A stretch of DNA of 64,000 bases, from contig JAYESD010000005.1 of assembly GCA_036927565.1 (NCBI GenBank), forward strand, positions 97,876,301 through 97,940,300, given 5' to 3'. The DNA is from Tuctoria greenei (Eukaryota; Streptophyta; Magnoliopsida; Poales; Poaceae). Within the stretch, counting starts at the first letter, position 1. Every line of letters begins with the position of its first letter. The notes beneath the pieces are model-generated. The model was not told where the DNA came from. It worked only from the letters and a program-made list of their open reading frames with translations, and did no database searches. This document shows, one piece after another, positions 41,917 to 53,869 of this stretch. A program made the position numbers and the translations under genes.

Positions 41917-43390
41917 CTTCCCGAGATCTCAAGGTGGTGAATTCTGCCGCACGATCTTCCAACTGCAATCGTGTAGAACAACCTGCTGGAGGCAATCCCT
42001 ACAACGCTCAACAGCTAGCAGGTGCCATTGTTCCAGCAGGCACTATGGCACCACAGCCGCCGTCTGTTCCGGCAAACAATATTGGACGACATGATGGAGC
42101 ATCTGCGTCGATCACTGCATCAACAAACAACAACCCTAAGCACACACTCATTGCTGCGAGAGCTATTCTACAACATCCACTTCCTCCAGGGGCACCTCAG
42201 GGTGCTATGGAATAGTGGAGAGCTGATGTAGACCATATGGTTGCAGCTGCAGCCGCTAACATCAGCAATCAAGGTCCTCCCCCTTCGGGGCGAGCACCAT
42301 CAGAACCACAAACCTTGTCGAGCTGACTTGGTCCGCAAGTCTTGCATTAGTGGAGACGTGCTACATCCCAGCAGGTGACTTCGTTGCCTCTTGGGGCACG
42401 ACGCACCCACACCATCACGAGGATTCCGACTCATGACCTGCGGTCGAAACTGGATCGCTGTTACCGGCAGCAGGACGACTGCATCCATATCGAGCGTGCT
42501 CGTGAATGGCGAGAGGCTCAAGACAACCCTGCTCCTCAGGGAGTAGGATGATGTTTTTCTTCCCTAGCCATGCATTTACGCATGGTCAGATGGCCACAAG
42601 AGTTCTGGCTTCACTTACCAGAAAAATTCAACAGGACTGTCAACCCCGCCGAGTTCCTACAAATCTACTCCATTGTCATACTAGCAGCGGGGGTGATGAG
42701 GCCATGATGGCCAACTATTTCCCGGTGGCTCTAACTAGGACTGCAAGGTCCCGGTTTATGAGTCTTCCACCCAACTCCATTAATAGTTGGGCGGAGCTAT
42801 GCCAACAATTCACTACCAACTTTGGAAGTTCTTACACCCGGTTCGGCACTGAATTGGATCTATTTGCTGTAAAGCAAACATCGGGGGAATCATTGCGATC
42901 CTTCATCCATCGGTTTTACCAGGTACGGAATACTATTCCTTCAATCTCAAGCTCTTCTGTTATTGTTGCATTCAGACAGGGTGTTCGAGATAAAAAGATG
43001 TTGGAGAAGCTGGCCATCAAAGAAGTCACCAGCGTCACGGAACTCTTCAGCCTAGCACACAAATGTGCTAGAGCTGCGAAGGGCCATGAAATGCACTCCA
43101 AGCCAGCTTTGGAGGCCAACAAGAAGTCCTTCAAAAAAGAAGCCACTACCTCCGGTAGTGGCAAAAAGAAGAAGAAGCCCAACGACAAGAAGAAGCCATC
43201 GGCCGACACTCTAGCCGCTGCAGCTGCTGCAGCTCCGGGGGGCCTGGGGCCACGCCCCGAAAAATGACCTCGTCCTTCATCAGATGAGGGCAACAGTTCC
43301 AAGGCGTGGTTTCCGATCCACAAGACGGATAGACACAACCTGGCGGAATGTCGGGAGGTCCAAAACCTTGGCGAGCGTTATAACAAGCGT
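41917..43390 (+). pseudogene. TatW gag
   Basis: The N-terminal part (about 41930-42230) is alanine/proline/glutamine-rich and ends at a stop. The capsid region is open from about 42690: RFMSLPPNSINSWAELCQQF, LFAVKQTSGESLRSFIHRFYQVRNTIP and VAFRQGVRDKKMLEKLA, the Tat-type Retrotrans_gag domain. A lysine-rich tail (KKKKKPNDKKKP) follows, then a CCHC-like remnant PIHKTDRHNLAEC near 43312-43360 in which the first cysteine position reads phenylalanine. Several stops and shifts disrupt it. It would form the particle shell. Confidence 0.88.
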
Positions 43391-44397
43391 CGGTAAGAAG
43401 CTCCTTTCCGTAAGCGGCAAGGAAAACAAAAAGTCGACAAAGCTCCGGCTGAGGATGAGCTAGGTTTCCGGAATCCCAAGAAGGTCCTAAAAGTTGTTTA
43501 TAACACTATCGACGACGATTCCGACGTCTCTGACAACGAGCGCCAGAAGACCCAAAACACCATCTATGGTGGTTCTTGGGACATCACCTCTCGCAGCATC
43601 CTCAAGACAATGCGGCGTGACATGGTTGTGGCAGCTCCCACTGCTAAGGCGGAGCCTCGTAGGAAGTGGATGGACACTCCCATTATTTTTTATGCTTCGG
43701 ACTACCCCCAAAACATGATCGGAGCTGGCCAACTCCCGTTGATGGTATCACCCACCATTTACAATATTCAACTCCACCATCTGATTGTGGACGGGGGTTC
43801 AGGGCTGAACCTCATAAGCTTCGAAGCTTTTGTTAAGCATTAGATCCGTCCTTCGGACCTTCACCCATCTCGACGTTTCTCTGGGGTAGGTCTGGGGACC
43901 ATTACTCCTCTCGGTTCCATCACACTCCCAGTGACCTTCGGGACTCGGGAGAACTACAGAATTGAGAAATTGGTCTTTGCCATCGCGTAGATCAGTCTGC
44001 CATTCAATGGCATTCTGGGCAGGCTATCCTTGTACAAGTTCATGTCCACCGCTCATTACGGTTACTTAGTGTTGAAGATGCCAACACCTGCGGGCGTTCT
44101 CCGGATCCGCGGAGATCACACTGCAAGAGTCAGTGCTTTAGAAGAACTCTATGCGCTTACCACAATGCAAGAGGAAGCATCCGGTAAGGAGCCAGCTCTG
44201 AACCCTCTGAGCATCCGTCCTAAAGACTCTACCTTCGCACCTCGTATGCAACCAAGCGGCGACACCAACGTTCCCGTCAAAGTTGTCCAAATTGGTTCCG
44301 ATGCTGCTCAGACTACCCGTATATTGGGAGGTCTGAACAACAAATAGGAACTCGCACTCATCACTTTGCTCCGGGCTAATGTCGACGTTTTTTCCTA
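43391..44397 (+). pseudogene. TatW protease region
   Basis: The retropepsin-type active site reads LIVDGGSGLNLISFEAF (43777-43830), where Asp-Gly-Gly-Ser corresponds to the family's DGGSSA. The C-terminal hallmark is FNGILGRLSLYKF (about 44005). It is followed by RMQPSGDTNVPVKVVQIG, the pol segment also present at the left of TatY. Stops occur at 43843, 43987, 44345 (TAG) and 44396 (TAG; TatY retains TGG). Confidence 0.87.
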
Positions 44398-45290
44398 GCA
44401 ACCATCACAAATGCTTGGGATCCCTAAGGAGGTGATTGAGCACAATCTGAAGATTTACCCTGACGCACGGCCTATACACCAGAAGCCCCGAAAGCAATCA
44501 ATCGAGTGACAGAACTTCATCCGACAGGAAATCAAGAAGTTGCTCAAAGCTGGATTCATCCAGGAAGTCTTCCATCCGAAATGGCTGGCAAACCCAGTTG
44601 TTATACCCAACACCACGGGAAGCTTCGGATGTGTATCGACTACACCACCTTAAATAAGGCATGTCAAAAGGATCCATTTCCACTACCTAGAATAGATCAG
44701 AAAGTGGACTCCACCTCCGGGTGTGAGCTATTGTGTTTCTTAGATGCATATTCTGGATATCATCAAATCCAAATGTCTAAGGAAGATGAAGAGCATAATG
44801 CCTTCATAATAATAGATGGCTTGTACTGTTATACCGCCATGCCATTTGGTCTTAAAAATGTTGCTTCAACATTTGTGCGAGCTATGTACAAAACATTTGG
44901 AGATCTAATTATAGACATGGTGGAGGTGTACGTTGATGACATCGTAGTGAATATCTAGAACAAGGAATCACTCCTTGACAATTTACATGCTGTCTTCGAT
45001 AAGTTGCGCACTACGCGCACCAAGCCGAACTCGAACAAATGTGTCTTCGGGGTTAGCGCCGGAAAGCTTCTTGGTTTCTTGGTGACTCACCGAGGAATTG
45101 AAGCAAATCCGGTGAAGATCAAGGCTATAGAAGATATGCGGCCCCCGGCCCGCATCAAGGATGACCAGAAGTTAATTGGATGTTTAGCTGCGCTCAGCCG
45201 GTTTACCTCAAGACTGGCAGAATGGGCGCTACCCTTCTTCAAACTCTTGAGGAAGTCCAGACCATTTCATTGATGTGAAGAAGCAGAAAA
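44398..45290 (+). pseudogene. TatW reverse transcriptase
   Basis: Starts around QPSQMLGIPKEVIEHNLKI and runs through IKKLLKAGFIQEVFHPKWL, DYTTLNKACQKDPFPLPRID, FLDAYSGYHQIQM, YTAMPFGLKNVASTFVRAM and VYVDDIVV (active-site YVDD intact, 44929-44940), then FGVSAGKLLGFLVTHRGIEAN and RPPARIKDDQKLIGCLAALS. Stops include TGA at 44507, where CGA is expected, and TAG at 44956. A frameshift lies near 44600 and another near 45275. Confidence 0.92.
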
Positions 45291-45985
45291 GGCGTTTCAG
45301 GAGCTAAAAAGCTCCTCACCACACTACCGATATTGGTAGCTCCGAATCCTGGTGAGCCTTTACTGCTTTACGTTTCAGCAACCATCGAAGCTATTAGTAT
45401 GGTCTTTGTTGCGGAAAGACTGGAGCCACATCCAGTTCAAGAACCTAGACCGCTCTAGGAGGGTTTGGTGTTAAATGAAGGCGTTTCTGGGTCCCAGCCC
45501 CAGACATGGAATCTCAAGACGAAATGCTAGGAGATCAACCTCATTCACCTGAGGGGGTTCACCTGGCCGACCAAGATGATATGGACCCTTCTAACAAGGT
45601 CTGGCTCGAACAAGAAGCACAACATGAAGGTTCGGACCCCTCCATGAGGATCCGGGTCGATGGAGAAGAAGCTCTGGGTCCTTTTGAAAGGGTCCGGACC
45701 GTCCAACGCCCCGTGTACTTCATCAGCGAAGTGCTCCACGATGCCAAGACAAGATACATTGAGGTGCATAAGCTGCTTTACGCAATTCTTATTGCCTCAA
45801 GGAAGCTTCATCACTACTTCCAAGCCCACAAAATATCAGTGGTAACTTCTTTTCCACTGCATGCTATTTTGCATAACCCTAACTCTACTTGGAACATTGT
45901 CGAGTTCGATCTGGAATTTGTGTCACGACAAGCAATCAAAAGTCAAGCCTGGCTGACTTCGTGGCAGAATGGACTCCCTCTCCAT
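45291..45985 (+). pseudogene. TatW RNase H with repeat-bearing linker
   Basis: The end of the RT connection (ELKSSSPHYRYW in a shifted frame) leads to a linker with three DPS/DPF..RVR-type repeats (45583-45697), then RPVYFISEVLHDAKTRYIEV, HYFQAHKISVVTSFPLHA and FDLEFVSRQAIKSQA. This is the ordinary Ty3/gypsy RNase H. A short deletion removes the DTAKWVVE part kept in TatZ. Confidence 0.88.
45583..45697 (+). repeat. Palindromic in-frame repeats in the TatW linker (3 copies, partly decayed)
   Basis: Copies at 45583-45604 (GGACCCTTCTAACAAGGTC), 45633-45655 (GGACCCCTCCATGAGGATCC) and 45676-45697 (GGGTCCTTTTGAAAGGGTCC). Spacing is about 45 bp. Inverted-repeat arms are still visible. Confidence 0.82.
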
Positions 45986-46480
45986 CAAACCCTGTGGGCC
46001 ATAGTGAGCATAAACAAGAACCCAAGGTTCTGGTATTCACCGAGCCTCACTAGACTCTCTACTTTGATCGCTTCGTGCAGAAGCAGGGGGCCGGAGCTGG
46101 AATCCTTCTCCTAGCTCCGACTGGGGAGAAAGTCAAGTGCATGGTTCACCTTTATTTCAATGCGACCAACAACATGGCAGAGTATGAAGCTCTCATTTAC
46201 GGACTCAAGGTGGCACTATCTTATGGTGTCAAACAGCTGTTGGTGAAAGAAGATTCACAACTCATCATCAAACAAGTCAAAGGTGAATGCTCATGTAACA
46301 ATCCTCAACGAGATTCTTATCTCCTTGAAGTCCAGAGGCTCCAGAAAGACTTCTAAGTGCTGGATCTCCACCATGTTCAGTGTCTTCACAACACTGAAGC
46401 TGACGAAATCTCCACGAAAGCCTCAACTGGAGCTCTGACTCCTGACGGAATCTACGTCAGGAGGATATCAAAACCAATAG
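45986..46480 (+). pseudogene. TatW second (archaeal-type) RNase H
   Basis: LYFDRFVQKQGAGAGILLL replaces the usual YFDGS motif, keeping the aspartate. ATNNMAEYEALIYGLKVALS and DSQLIIKQVKGECSC carry further catalytic residues (Glu, Asp), and HHVQCLHNTEADEISTKAS the last Asp. A TAG at 46051 stands at the same codon as in TatZ, and a TAA at 46354 replaces a Glu codon. Dual RNase H domains are a Tat-lineage trait. Confidence 0.88.
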
Positions 46481-47871
46481 CTCAGCCTGCCCAACTGAGC
46501 GAAGGGGGCGAGACCAGCACCACGAAGCTAGCAGTCCCGATGGCCCTGTTACCATGGCATCCACCAAGAGTCATAGGTGCTATCGGAAGCCCCGAGCAAC
46601 CCAGCACGCAAGACTCAGAAGCTCAAGTAAGCACCAATGCATGGATCTCAGAGATCTGGAGCTACTTGAAAGACAATATCCTTCTTGAAGACAGTGCATT
46701 CGCTGACCGGATTATCAGATTCGCTAAAAGATACACGTTGGTAGAAGGGCATCTCTACCAGCGCGGTGCCAATGCCATCCCAATGCGGTGCATTGGGAAG
46801 AAGGCCGCGAGATCCTCACGGAAACCCATGGAGGCGAGTGCGGGAACAAGGCTTCTTCTCGCACGCTCGTCGGTAAAGCCTTCTGCCATGGCTTTTACGA
46901 GCCTACAACACTCCAGGATGCAGTTGAGCTAGTGAAAAAATGTGAAGCGTGCCAGTTCCACGCAAAACGGATTCACACACCGGCTGAGTCCCTACAAATG
47001 ATACCTCCTACATAGCCATTCCCTGTGTGAGGCATGGACATCTTGGGACCATACCAAAAAGCGTCGGAGGTTACAAGTTCCTGTATGTTGCCATCGACAA
47101 GTTTACTAAGTGCCCGGAAGCAACTCTAGTTGTGGCAATCAACAAGCAATCAACAATCATGTTCTTGATGTTCATGATATGCAGATTTGGAGTTCCAAAC
47201 AATGTCATAACTGACAACAGAACTCAATTTACAAGAGCTGCATTCCAAGAATATTTTGAAGACCTCGGCATTCAACTCAGCTACGCCTCAGTAGCTAACT
47301 CAGCAAGCAATGGCCAAGCCGAGAGAGCAAATGCAGAAATCTTAAAAGGACTTAAGACACACACGTATGAGCGCCTGAAAAAGCACGAAGCCAACTGGAT
47401 TGAGGAGCTTCCGTCCACATTGTGGGCGAACAGGACAACTCCAAACCGGTCAACCGGGAAACTCCATTCTTCCTGGTGTACGGAGCTGAAGCAGTCCTTC
47501 CTCCCGAGATCACCTTGGGGTCCCTCCGGGTCCGGACCTTCAACGAAGCCACGCAGGACTAGCTCCGGCGTGAAGACCTTGACCTCGTCGATGAAGGAAG
47601 GTGCCAAGCAGCTGTTTGGAATGCACGTTGTCGCCAAGCGCTCCGACACTATCATCAAAGGCATGTGCGCAACCGACAACTCAAGGAAGGCGATCTGGTG
47701 CTTCGAAAGATACTAACTCGTGAAGGAATGAATAAACTTTCCCCCAGCTGGTAAGGTCCATTCCGAGTGATCAAAGTATCCCGACCCGGATGTGTTCGCT
47801 TTGCAACTGAGGATGGGACTCCGCTTCCTAATCCTTGGAACATCGAGCACCTCTGTAAGTTTTATGCTTAG
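46481..47871 (+). pseudogene. TatW integrase
   Basis: AWISEIWSYLKDNIL and LVEGHLYQRG lead to the zinc-binding region CEACQFHAKRIH, then GMDILGPY (first Asp), TDNRTQFTRAAF (second Asp) and SNGQAERANAEILKGL (Glu). It ends NPWNIEHLCKFYA, TAG at 47869-47871. Damage: a TAG at 47013 where TatZ has TGG, a TGA shortly after, a 1-bp deletion near 47055 and shifts near 46800 and 47440-47540. DDE residues survive. Confidence 0.9.
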
Positions 47872-49059
47872 AATCACAAAGGTGAGTCTGTAATTACACA
47901 TGATGTATGTTATAAAGTCGTTAAACAGACAGGAGTAGGTCCTCCGGGAGAACATCCGGACCCCTCCGGGAGGGTCCGGGAAGTTCAAGTACACTTCATG
48001 CTGTCATCGCACTAAAAAGTGTAACTACCTACCCTTGGTTAGTACAAGATGTATAGCGCACTTAGCTTGGTCCCGCACCCTAATTGTGTCCTTGTCTCCC
48101 CTGTAATCCAGACCTATAATGAAAGACATTTTTGTGTGAAAACAGACTCCACGTGCATTCATTTTTGTACAAGGCTCAATCTATCAAATTATTGTTTTAA
48201 ACCTTCTTGTCTATAATGAAGTTGTGCAATTCATTTTTAGTTTTTACCCAAGTTATTCATATGCGTTGCAAGTTATAATGTTGATCTCTTTAGGTCTTAA
48301 CATGTTGTATAATCTACTTGCCTGAATGCCAAGCCAACATAGGTTCCGAGTGTGCTATCGACTTAGCCTGGTCCTGCACCCTAAGTACGCCACTCTACCT
48401 ACACTCCGGTAGGCATCAGTAGGGTAAGTACTAAAAAAGCATATGGGTCCGGAAGGGTTACATCAATATGCTTGTTACCATATCGAGTTACTTCGGAATA
48501 AAAACTCAAGTAAGAACAGTAAGTCACAAATGATTTATAGACAAGAGGAGGAATTTTACTTTTTTCTTGTATTTAAAGTGCAGGAAAAATAGAAATTCAT
48601 AGTGGTGGTAGACGATGTCGGAGCTACTAAGCTCCAACAACCCCTGGGGGGCCTACCTTCAACTATTCATGTGGCAACATCAGGATCTATCAAGCTCTGA
48701 TAAATCCTAGGGGTTCCACCGTTTGCATTTTATACGTTGATAGTGGGTACCTTCGGAGCCAACAAACTCCGCCAAACCCAAGGAGCCTACCGTCGATGTA
48801 TAAAAAATGAAGACTTCAGACATTATTTCTACAAGTTCGAAGCGTTCAAGTCATCAATATACTATCAAACCCTTTGGTACATGTACACACTTCAATTGTA
48901 CACATATACCAGGGGGCCAACAAGACAGAGCACACTATATTGAAGACAAAAATAAAGTGAAGTTCATGGAAAAATGGATTTCATTAATTTGAAGCACTGG
49001 ATTACAAAATTGGGATTACAGCAGAAGGCAGAAGGAAAAAGTCCTAGCTACTGGAGGGT
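47872..49059. other. TatW convergent non-coding region between pol and antisense gene
   Basis: No supported ORF. It holds a perfect palindrome unit CCGGACCCCTCC..GGGAGGGTCCGG near 47955-47980, two 24-bp near-palindromes at 48061 (CTTAGCTTGG..GCACCCTAA) and 48362 (CTTAGCCTGG..GCACCCTAAG), and AGCTCC-type motifs near 48620-48780. The order mirrors TatZ 10658-11939, so this is a conserved non-coding module with convergent transcripts. Confidence 0.68.
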
Positions 49060-49973
49060 CTAAGACCTGCGGAAGAATGAAGCGACTTTCTTTGCAACCT
49101 CTTGGACGTTGGCCTTTGCGGCATTTTCCTCTTCAGCAATGGGACCTTCATGCACCGGATCTATGGAGAATTGGGGGTCTTGGCTTACATAGCACGTCAG
49201 CACATATTCCGCGACATTCATAGCCAAAGACTTCCCCCCTGTCTCGAGCTGGTCCGCAATAACATCGGCCATCGCGTCGAGTTTACCGCTAGGACCATTA
49301 AGGGCCACCAGCGATCGCTCCAAGTCTAGCTCCGGGTTGTCCGGACGTACGAGACTAAAGCCTAGTTGTGTCAGTACGTCGTTGGCCCGCCCCAAGAAGT
49401 CCCACACTTGAATGGACTCCGTCTCCTTCAAGCCTCGCAGCTCCTTCAGCGACTTCCGGGCGGCCGCAAGCTTCGAACCTTCCGGAGCGAGGCGCTCTAC
49501 CAACTTAGCATTTTGCTTCATACTCTCAACAACTTGTTTCTCACAATCGGTCAGCTCCATCTCCCAGAGGTGGATGTGGTTCCGCCTTTCTGCCAAGTCC
49601 TTTTCCCTACCTTTTACCTTCCCTTCCCTTGTGGCAACGTCAGCTTCTCTTTTCGAGAGCTTCTGTCCCAGTTCCTAGTACTTCTCCTTCTCCTCTTTGC
49701 TCCATAGATCCAGCTTCTTGCTGTGATCTGCCAAATTCAGGTCATCCAAAGTCAATTTCTGGGTGACCTCCGCCTCCCTTTTCAAAACATCCTCCTGCTG
49801 CTCCAAGAGCTTTTCTTCCCTCGCCTCAAGGTCTGCCCGGCGCTTCTGGAGAACCTCGTTCAATTCATCGAGGTTTTCGTGACGCTCATCAGTAGCATCA
49901 CGCCTCTCCTTGGCTTGCTCAAGGATCTCCCTGGAGTTATCGTCGAGCACCCGGATGTTGGCTTCCTTCTCCT
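49060..49973 (-). pseudogene. TatW antisense gene, C-terminal part
   Basis: On the minus strand: coiled coil (KEANIRVLDDNSREILEQAK, LQKRRADLEAREEKLLEQQ), one TAG at 49675, a further coiled coil (TDCEKQVVESMKQNAKLVER) and the conserved C-terminus (ADVIADQLETGGKSLAMNV, DPQFSIDPVHEGPIAEEE, VAKKVASFFRRS, stop at 49060). It matches TatZ 9700-10657. The frame joins that of 60356-60922 exactly when CopiaC and one CTCCT are set aside. Function unknown. Confidence 0.87.
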
Positions 49974-51846
49974 TGTAAGACCTATATGTGCTGAATACAT
50001 TGGCTTGTAGTGAATACACTTGGCTTTGATGATAAAAGTTTTAAATATCACCAAAACACCTTTTTGTCAAGGTCCGACTCTAGCTCTGAGCTACAGCAAG
50101 GTCCGGCTTGTTTTGGGTAGCTTCGGCTACGTTAGATGCTAGGTCCGGCTTCTTGGTAAGGTCCGACTAGCTTTGGTTAGCTCCGGTGAGCTTTATCTTT
50201 AGCTCCGGCATGTCTTTGTTAGCTCCGGCATGTCTTTGATAGCTCTGTCATGTCTTTGTTAGCTTCGGCATATACTTGATAGCTCCGGCATGCTTTTGCT
50301 AAGCTCCGACGTACTTTGTCTAGCTCTGGTTTTGGGTTGACTAGTTTTGACTAGTTTTTGGTAAGCTCCGGTGCTAGGATCTACTAGTTTTGGAAAGCTC
50401 CGACGCTAGGTTCTACTAGCTTTTGATAGCTCCGGCTCAAGCTCCGGGTTGCTCTGGCAAGATCCGGAACTTGACCGAAGTATTTCTGCTTTTCATTTGC
50501 ATTGTTTCGTACTTGCTTTACATGATTGGAAAGATTGCTTAGTACTCATTTGCTATGTTTTTGGTGCGTTTTGGTTGAATACGGTTGATATCGTTTCTAC
50601 TGTGGTTTTGCAACATGCTTATGTGAGGTTCTCACGTAAGGTGTTGTGTTCGGAACTAACTTGAGTCAAGTCGAGGACTTGGGCTCGTATGGATTGTTTG
50701 TTTGTTCATGTGCAGGTGTTGCTTGAGTTCAAGTCATGGCTGGTGATAGGATCCATTGGACTAGTCTCAGGAGGAGATGAGGTTCCAACAACCAAGTTCG
50801 GAAGGAACTGTGGTTGAGCGGGTCAGGAGGTCGCACAGGATGATTGAATCAAGGGCAGTGCATATGAAGGTCGAAGGAAGGTGTTCGCACGTATGCATGA
50901 GGTGCATGACGTGGCAATATGCTTCTAGAGACGGATTATGAAAGGAAGATCTGATCGGAAGGATCGGATCGTATCGGTTGAAGACTTAGGCTGCTAGCTG
51001 AGTCGATTATGGCTCGGTATGGAAATATCGAGTTCGTTATGTTAGAATTTCGTGTGGGTCACGAATTTGAGTTGTTTAGGAATGTGGGATACGTTCCTAA
51101 GGGGTTTGGAAGTCTTAATATTGCTTCTATATGCGTATAGAAGAATCTTGAGCAGTTATGGAAAGTTCCGATTGTGATCGGATTAGGATTGGAGTCCTAG
51201 TTGAGATTGGGATGGCCTAAGGGTTGGTTATATAAACAAGGGATCCCAGAGCTCGTGGAAGACGACTTTTGGGGCTGTTCCTCTTGTTTTCTATTGAATA
51301 AAATTCATAGTTTGAAGGAACTTTTGTGCCTTGTTCGTCCGACTTGTTCCAGACAAGTTTACTCGTCGAGTTTCTGGACAGCACTACCTTTCGTCGGTGG
51401 TTTTATCATAACATGAGTTTTACAGATCCAATTGACGTGATTATTTTAGGGTTGTCTTCACAACTTGATTGTCTATCATCTGTCAAAATTTCACAGTCAT
51501 TGGATTTGTGGTTTCTGAGCTACACGAGTTTTTTTGCAGCATTCCAGAAACTGTTTTTCTCGGGTAGGTCAGATTGACCATAGTCTGATCTTTCAATCAT
51601 AACTTGAGTTTTTCTCAACGGATTTGAGTAATTATTTTTGTGTTGTCTTCGTGACTTGATTCTATGTGATATCTATCACTTTTGTCACGGTGAAACACGT
51701 TCAGATTAGTCTCATACACGATTTCTTTAACAGATCGTTTTTCTGCCAAAAGGGTTTGGGGTTTTAATTGTTTCCGCTGCGTAAGATTTTTAAATCTACC
51801 ATTCACCCCCCCTCTGGTAGCTTTTCACGTGCTCTTCGATCCTACA
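49974..51846 (+). mobile_element. CopiaC 5' LTR
   Basis: 1,873 bp, TGTAAGACCTATATGTGC to CTTCGATCCTACA. TATA box in GGTTATATAAACAAGGG (51226-51240). U3 carries an AGCTCCGG array (50086-50455). Downstream of the TATA box two units about 192 bp apart start ATCATAACATGAG (51405) and ATCATAACTTGAG (51597). Confidence 0.94.
50086..50455 (+). repeat. AGCTCCGG array in the CopiaC LTR
   Basis: About a dozen AGCTCCGG or one-off variants, partly as 21-22 bp tandem units TTAGCTCCGGCATGTCTTTG (50215-50300), plus AGGTCCGGC/AGGTCCGAC variants at the left. Repeated in the other CopiaC LTR (58590-58950) and in the solo LTR (reverse, 26520-26840). Confidence 0.85.
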
Positions 51847-51847
51847 A

Positions 51848-51860
51848 TTGCTATCAGAGC
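51848..51860 (+). other. CopiaC primer binding site
   Basis: TTGCTATCAGAGCC, one base after the LTR. It differs from the initiator-Met match TGGTATCAGAGC by a single base (C for G), so it is probably a decayed or variant site. Confidence 0.8.
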
Positions 51861-51908
51861 CACGGTGCTCTAATATTTGTGATTTGCACGTGTTTTTGAA
51901 TAATCATC

Positions 51909-53857
51909 ATGGAGAAGTACAACGCCAAACCTTGTGTGTTTGCTGGTATTGATTTTCAGGTTTGGAAGGCACGCATGAAGGCTTTCATCCAGGCACAAGG
52001 CTTTGCAATATGGGAGAAGGTGTATAAGCCTTATGAAGTGCAACCCAATGATCAAGTCACGGCCACAAACCTACGGGACGTCGACAACAACAACAAAGCC
52101 TGAAACTTGATCATCCAAGAACTTACTCAAAGCGACTATGATCGTGTCGCGCACCTCCAGTCAGCATACGATGTTTGGAGAGCTCTCTGTGATTACCCTG
52201 AAGGCTCCAACACAATCAAGGAGGTAAAACAAGATATGTTCAAAAAGGAATATATGCGTTTTGAGATGCAACCAGGTGAGTCTATCGATGACCTCTTTGC
52301 TCGTTTCAATAAAATTCTCAGCAACTTACGTAGTGTCAATATTGATTTTTTTGATGCTGAGAATGCTAGGCAACTTCTTAGTGCATTAGAAATGTCAACT
52401 TGGGAGATGAAAGTAACATCTATTCGTGAATCAACTGTCATGAGTTCTCTTACATTAGATGTACTTTATTCTAAACTAAAAACTCATGAAATTGACATCC
52501 TAGCACGTAAGAACCCAAATAAGTCTATTGCATTTGTTTCACAACGTGATATGTCTAGCTCCGGCCAATCATCATCCTGCAATACTCTTGCTTTGTTGTG
52601 CTCGCTAACCCTGGAACAGATCGAAGAATTACCAGAAGAGGAGTTGGCAATCATCTCTACTAGATTCTCAAAAGCATTGCAAAATGTGAGAACTAGAAGG
52701 AGAGGAAGCTCCGGACCTCAACGCTATTTTGAATGTGGTAAAATAGGACACTTTCATACAGAATGCCCTAACCTTTCAGGTCCGACCACCCGGGAAGAAA
52801 AACAAAGCAAGGTCCGGACCTCCTCTGGAAACTCCAACAAGAAGAAGAAGGGTACCATAGGACGCAAGATGATTAACAGCTTCATCACCACACTTCAAGA
52901 ACTTAGTTCAAGTGATGTAGACTTTGAAAGTGATGAAGATGATGATGACCTGGCCAACTTATGCTTCATGGCGGGCAAATCAAGATCAAGATCAAGTCAG
53001 GAGGATGCAGAACACAGTAGTGAAGACGATGAGGTATGTTCTACCTGCAATGAAATGTGTGATGCTATTTCTCGTGCAACTATTATTGTCAAGAAAAAGG
53101 ACAAAAAGCTTAGGGATAATGCTGCTAAAATTGAATCACTAGAATCTGAAATTAACTGTTTAAAAACTTTGATTCCTAGTGATGATGCATGTCCCTCATG
53201 TGACTTAATCTGTGAACAATTTTCCACATTAAGAAGTGCACACTCCTCCATTCTAGATAGACTTGATGAAGAAATTGAAAATAACAAAGAGCTTGTTGCA
53301 CTTAATGGTAAAAACTTGAAAGATGCTAGCTGTTCTACAATTGATTTGCATTGTTCTACTTGTGATGATCTTGATAAAAAACTGCAAGATGCTATGAATG
53401 AAATTTCTATATTGAACATGCTTTACGTTCTCATGAGGTTAAATTTTGTTCCAATTGCAAACTAAAACGAAAAACTTCATGTGAAAATTGCCTTGATCTG
53501 TCCAAAAAACTTGATGACATGCATAGGACAATAGATCGGTTTTGTAATGGGAATAAGAATCTAAACTTGCTGCTGAATTCTTCCAAGTCTTGCAAAGATA
53601 AAACTGGTTTAGGTTTTAATTCTCTTGTTCATGCTAAGGCACATCCACCTAAAATTCTAAAGTCATTAGGAAGTGGTTTGATTCAAAAAGTTCCTAAACA
53701 AAAAGAAGTGGTTTTCAAATCTGCAAGAGTGCTTTCTAATTCTGTTTCTAATGTTGGGTGCTCATCAAGACATGATTACAAAATTAAGTTTCATTGTACC
53801 TACTGTGGTAGAGATGGTCATGTCATAAATTTTTGTTATAGACTAGCTAAACAATAG
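51909..53857 (+). pseudogene. CopiaC gag
   Basis: MEKYNAKPCVFAGIDFQVWK at 51909 is a typical copia gag opening. The capsid region (SAYDVWRALCDYPEG, MFKKEYMRFEMQPGESIDDL, LSALEMSTWEMKVTSI) is followed by the first zinc knuckle YFECGKIGHFHTEC (about 52729), whose first cysteine reads Tyr. A serine/acid region and coiled coil come next, then a second knuckle HCTYCGRDGHVINFC (about 53790) with all four ligands. A TGA at 52101 is expected from CGA; a 1-bp shift lies near 53410. Before 52101 and after it the frame is the same. Confidence 0.92.
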
Positions 53858-53869
53858 AAAAGGGAAAGA

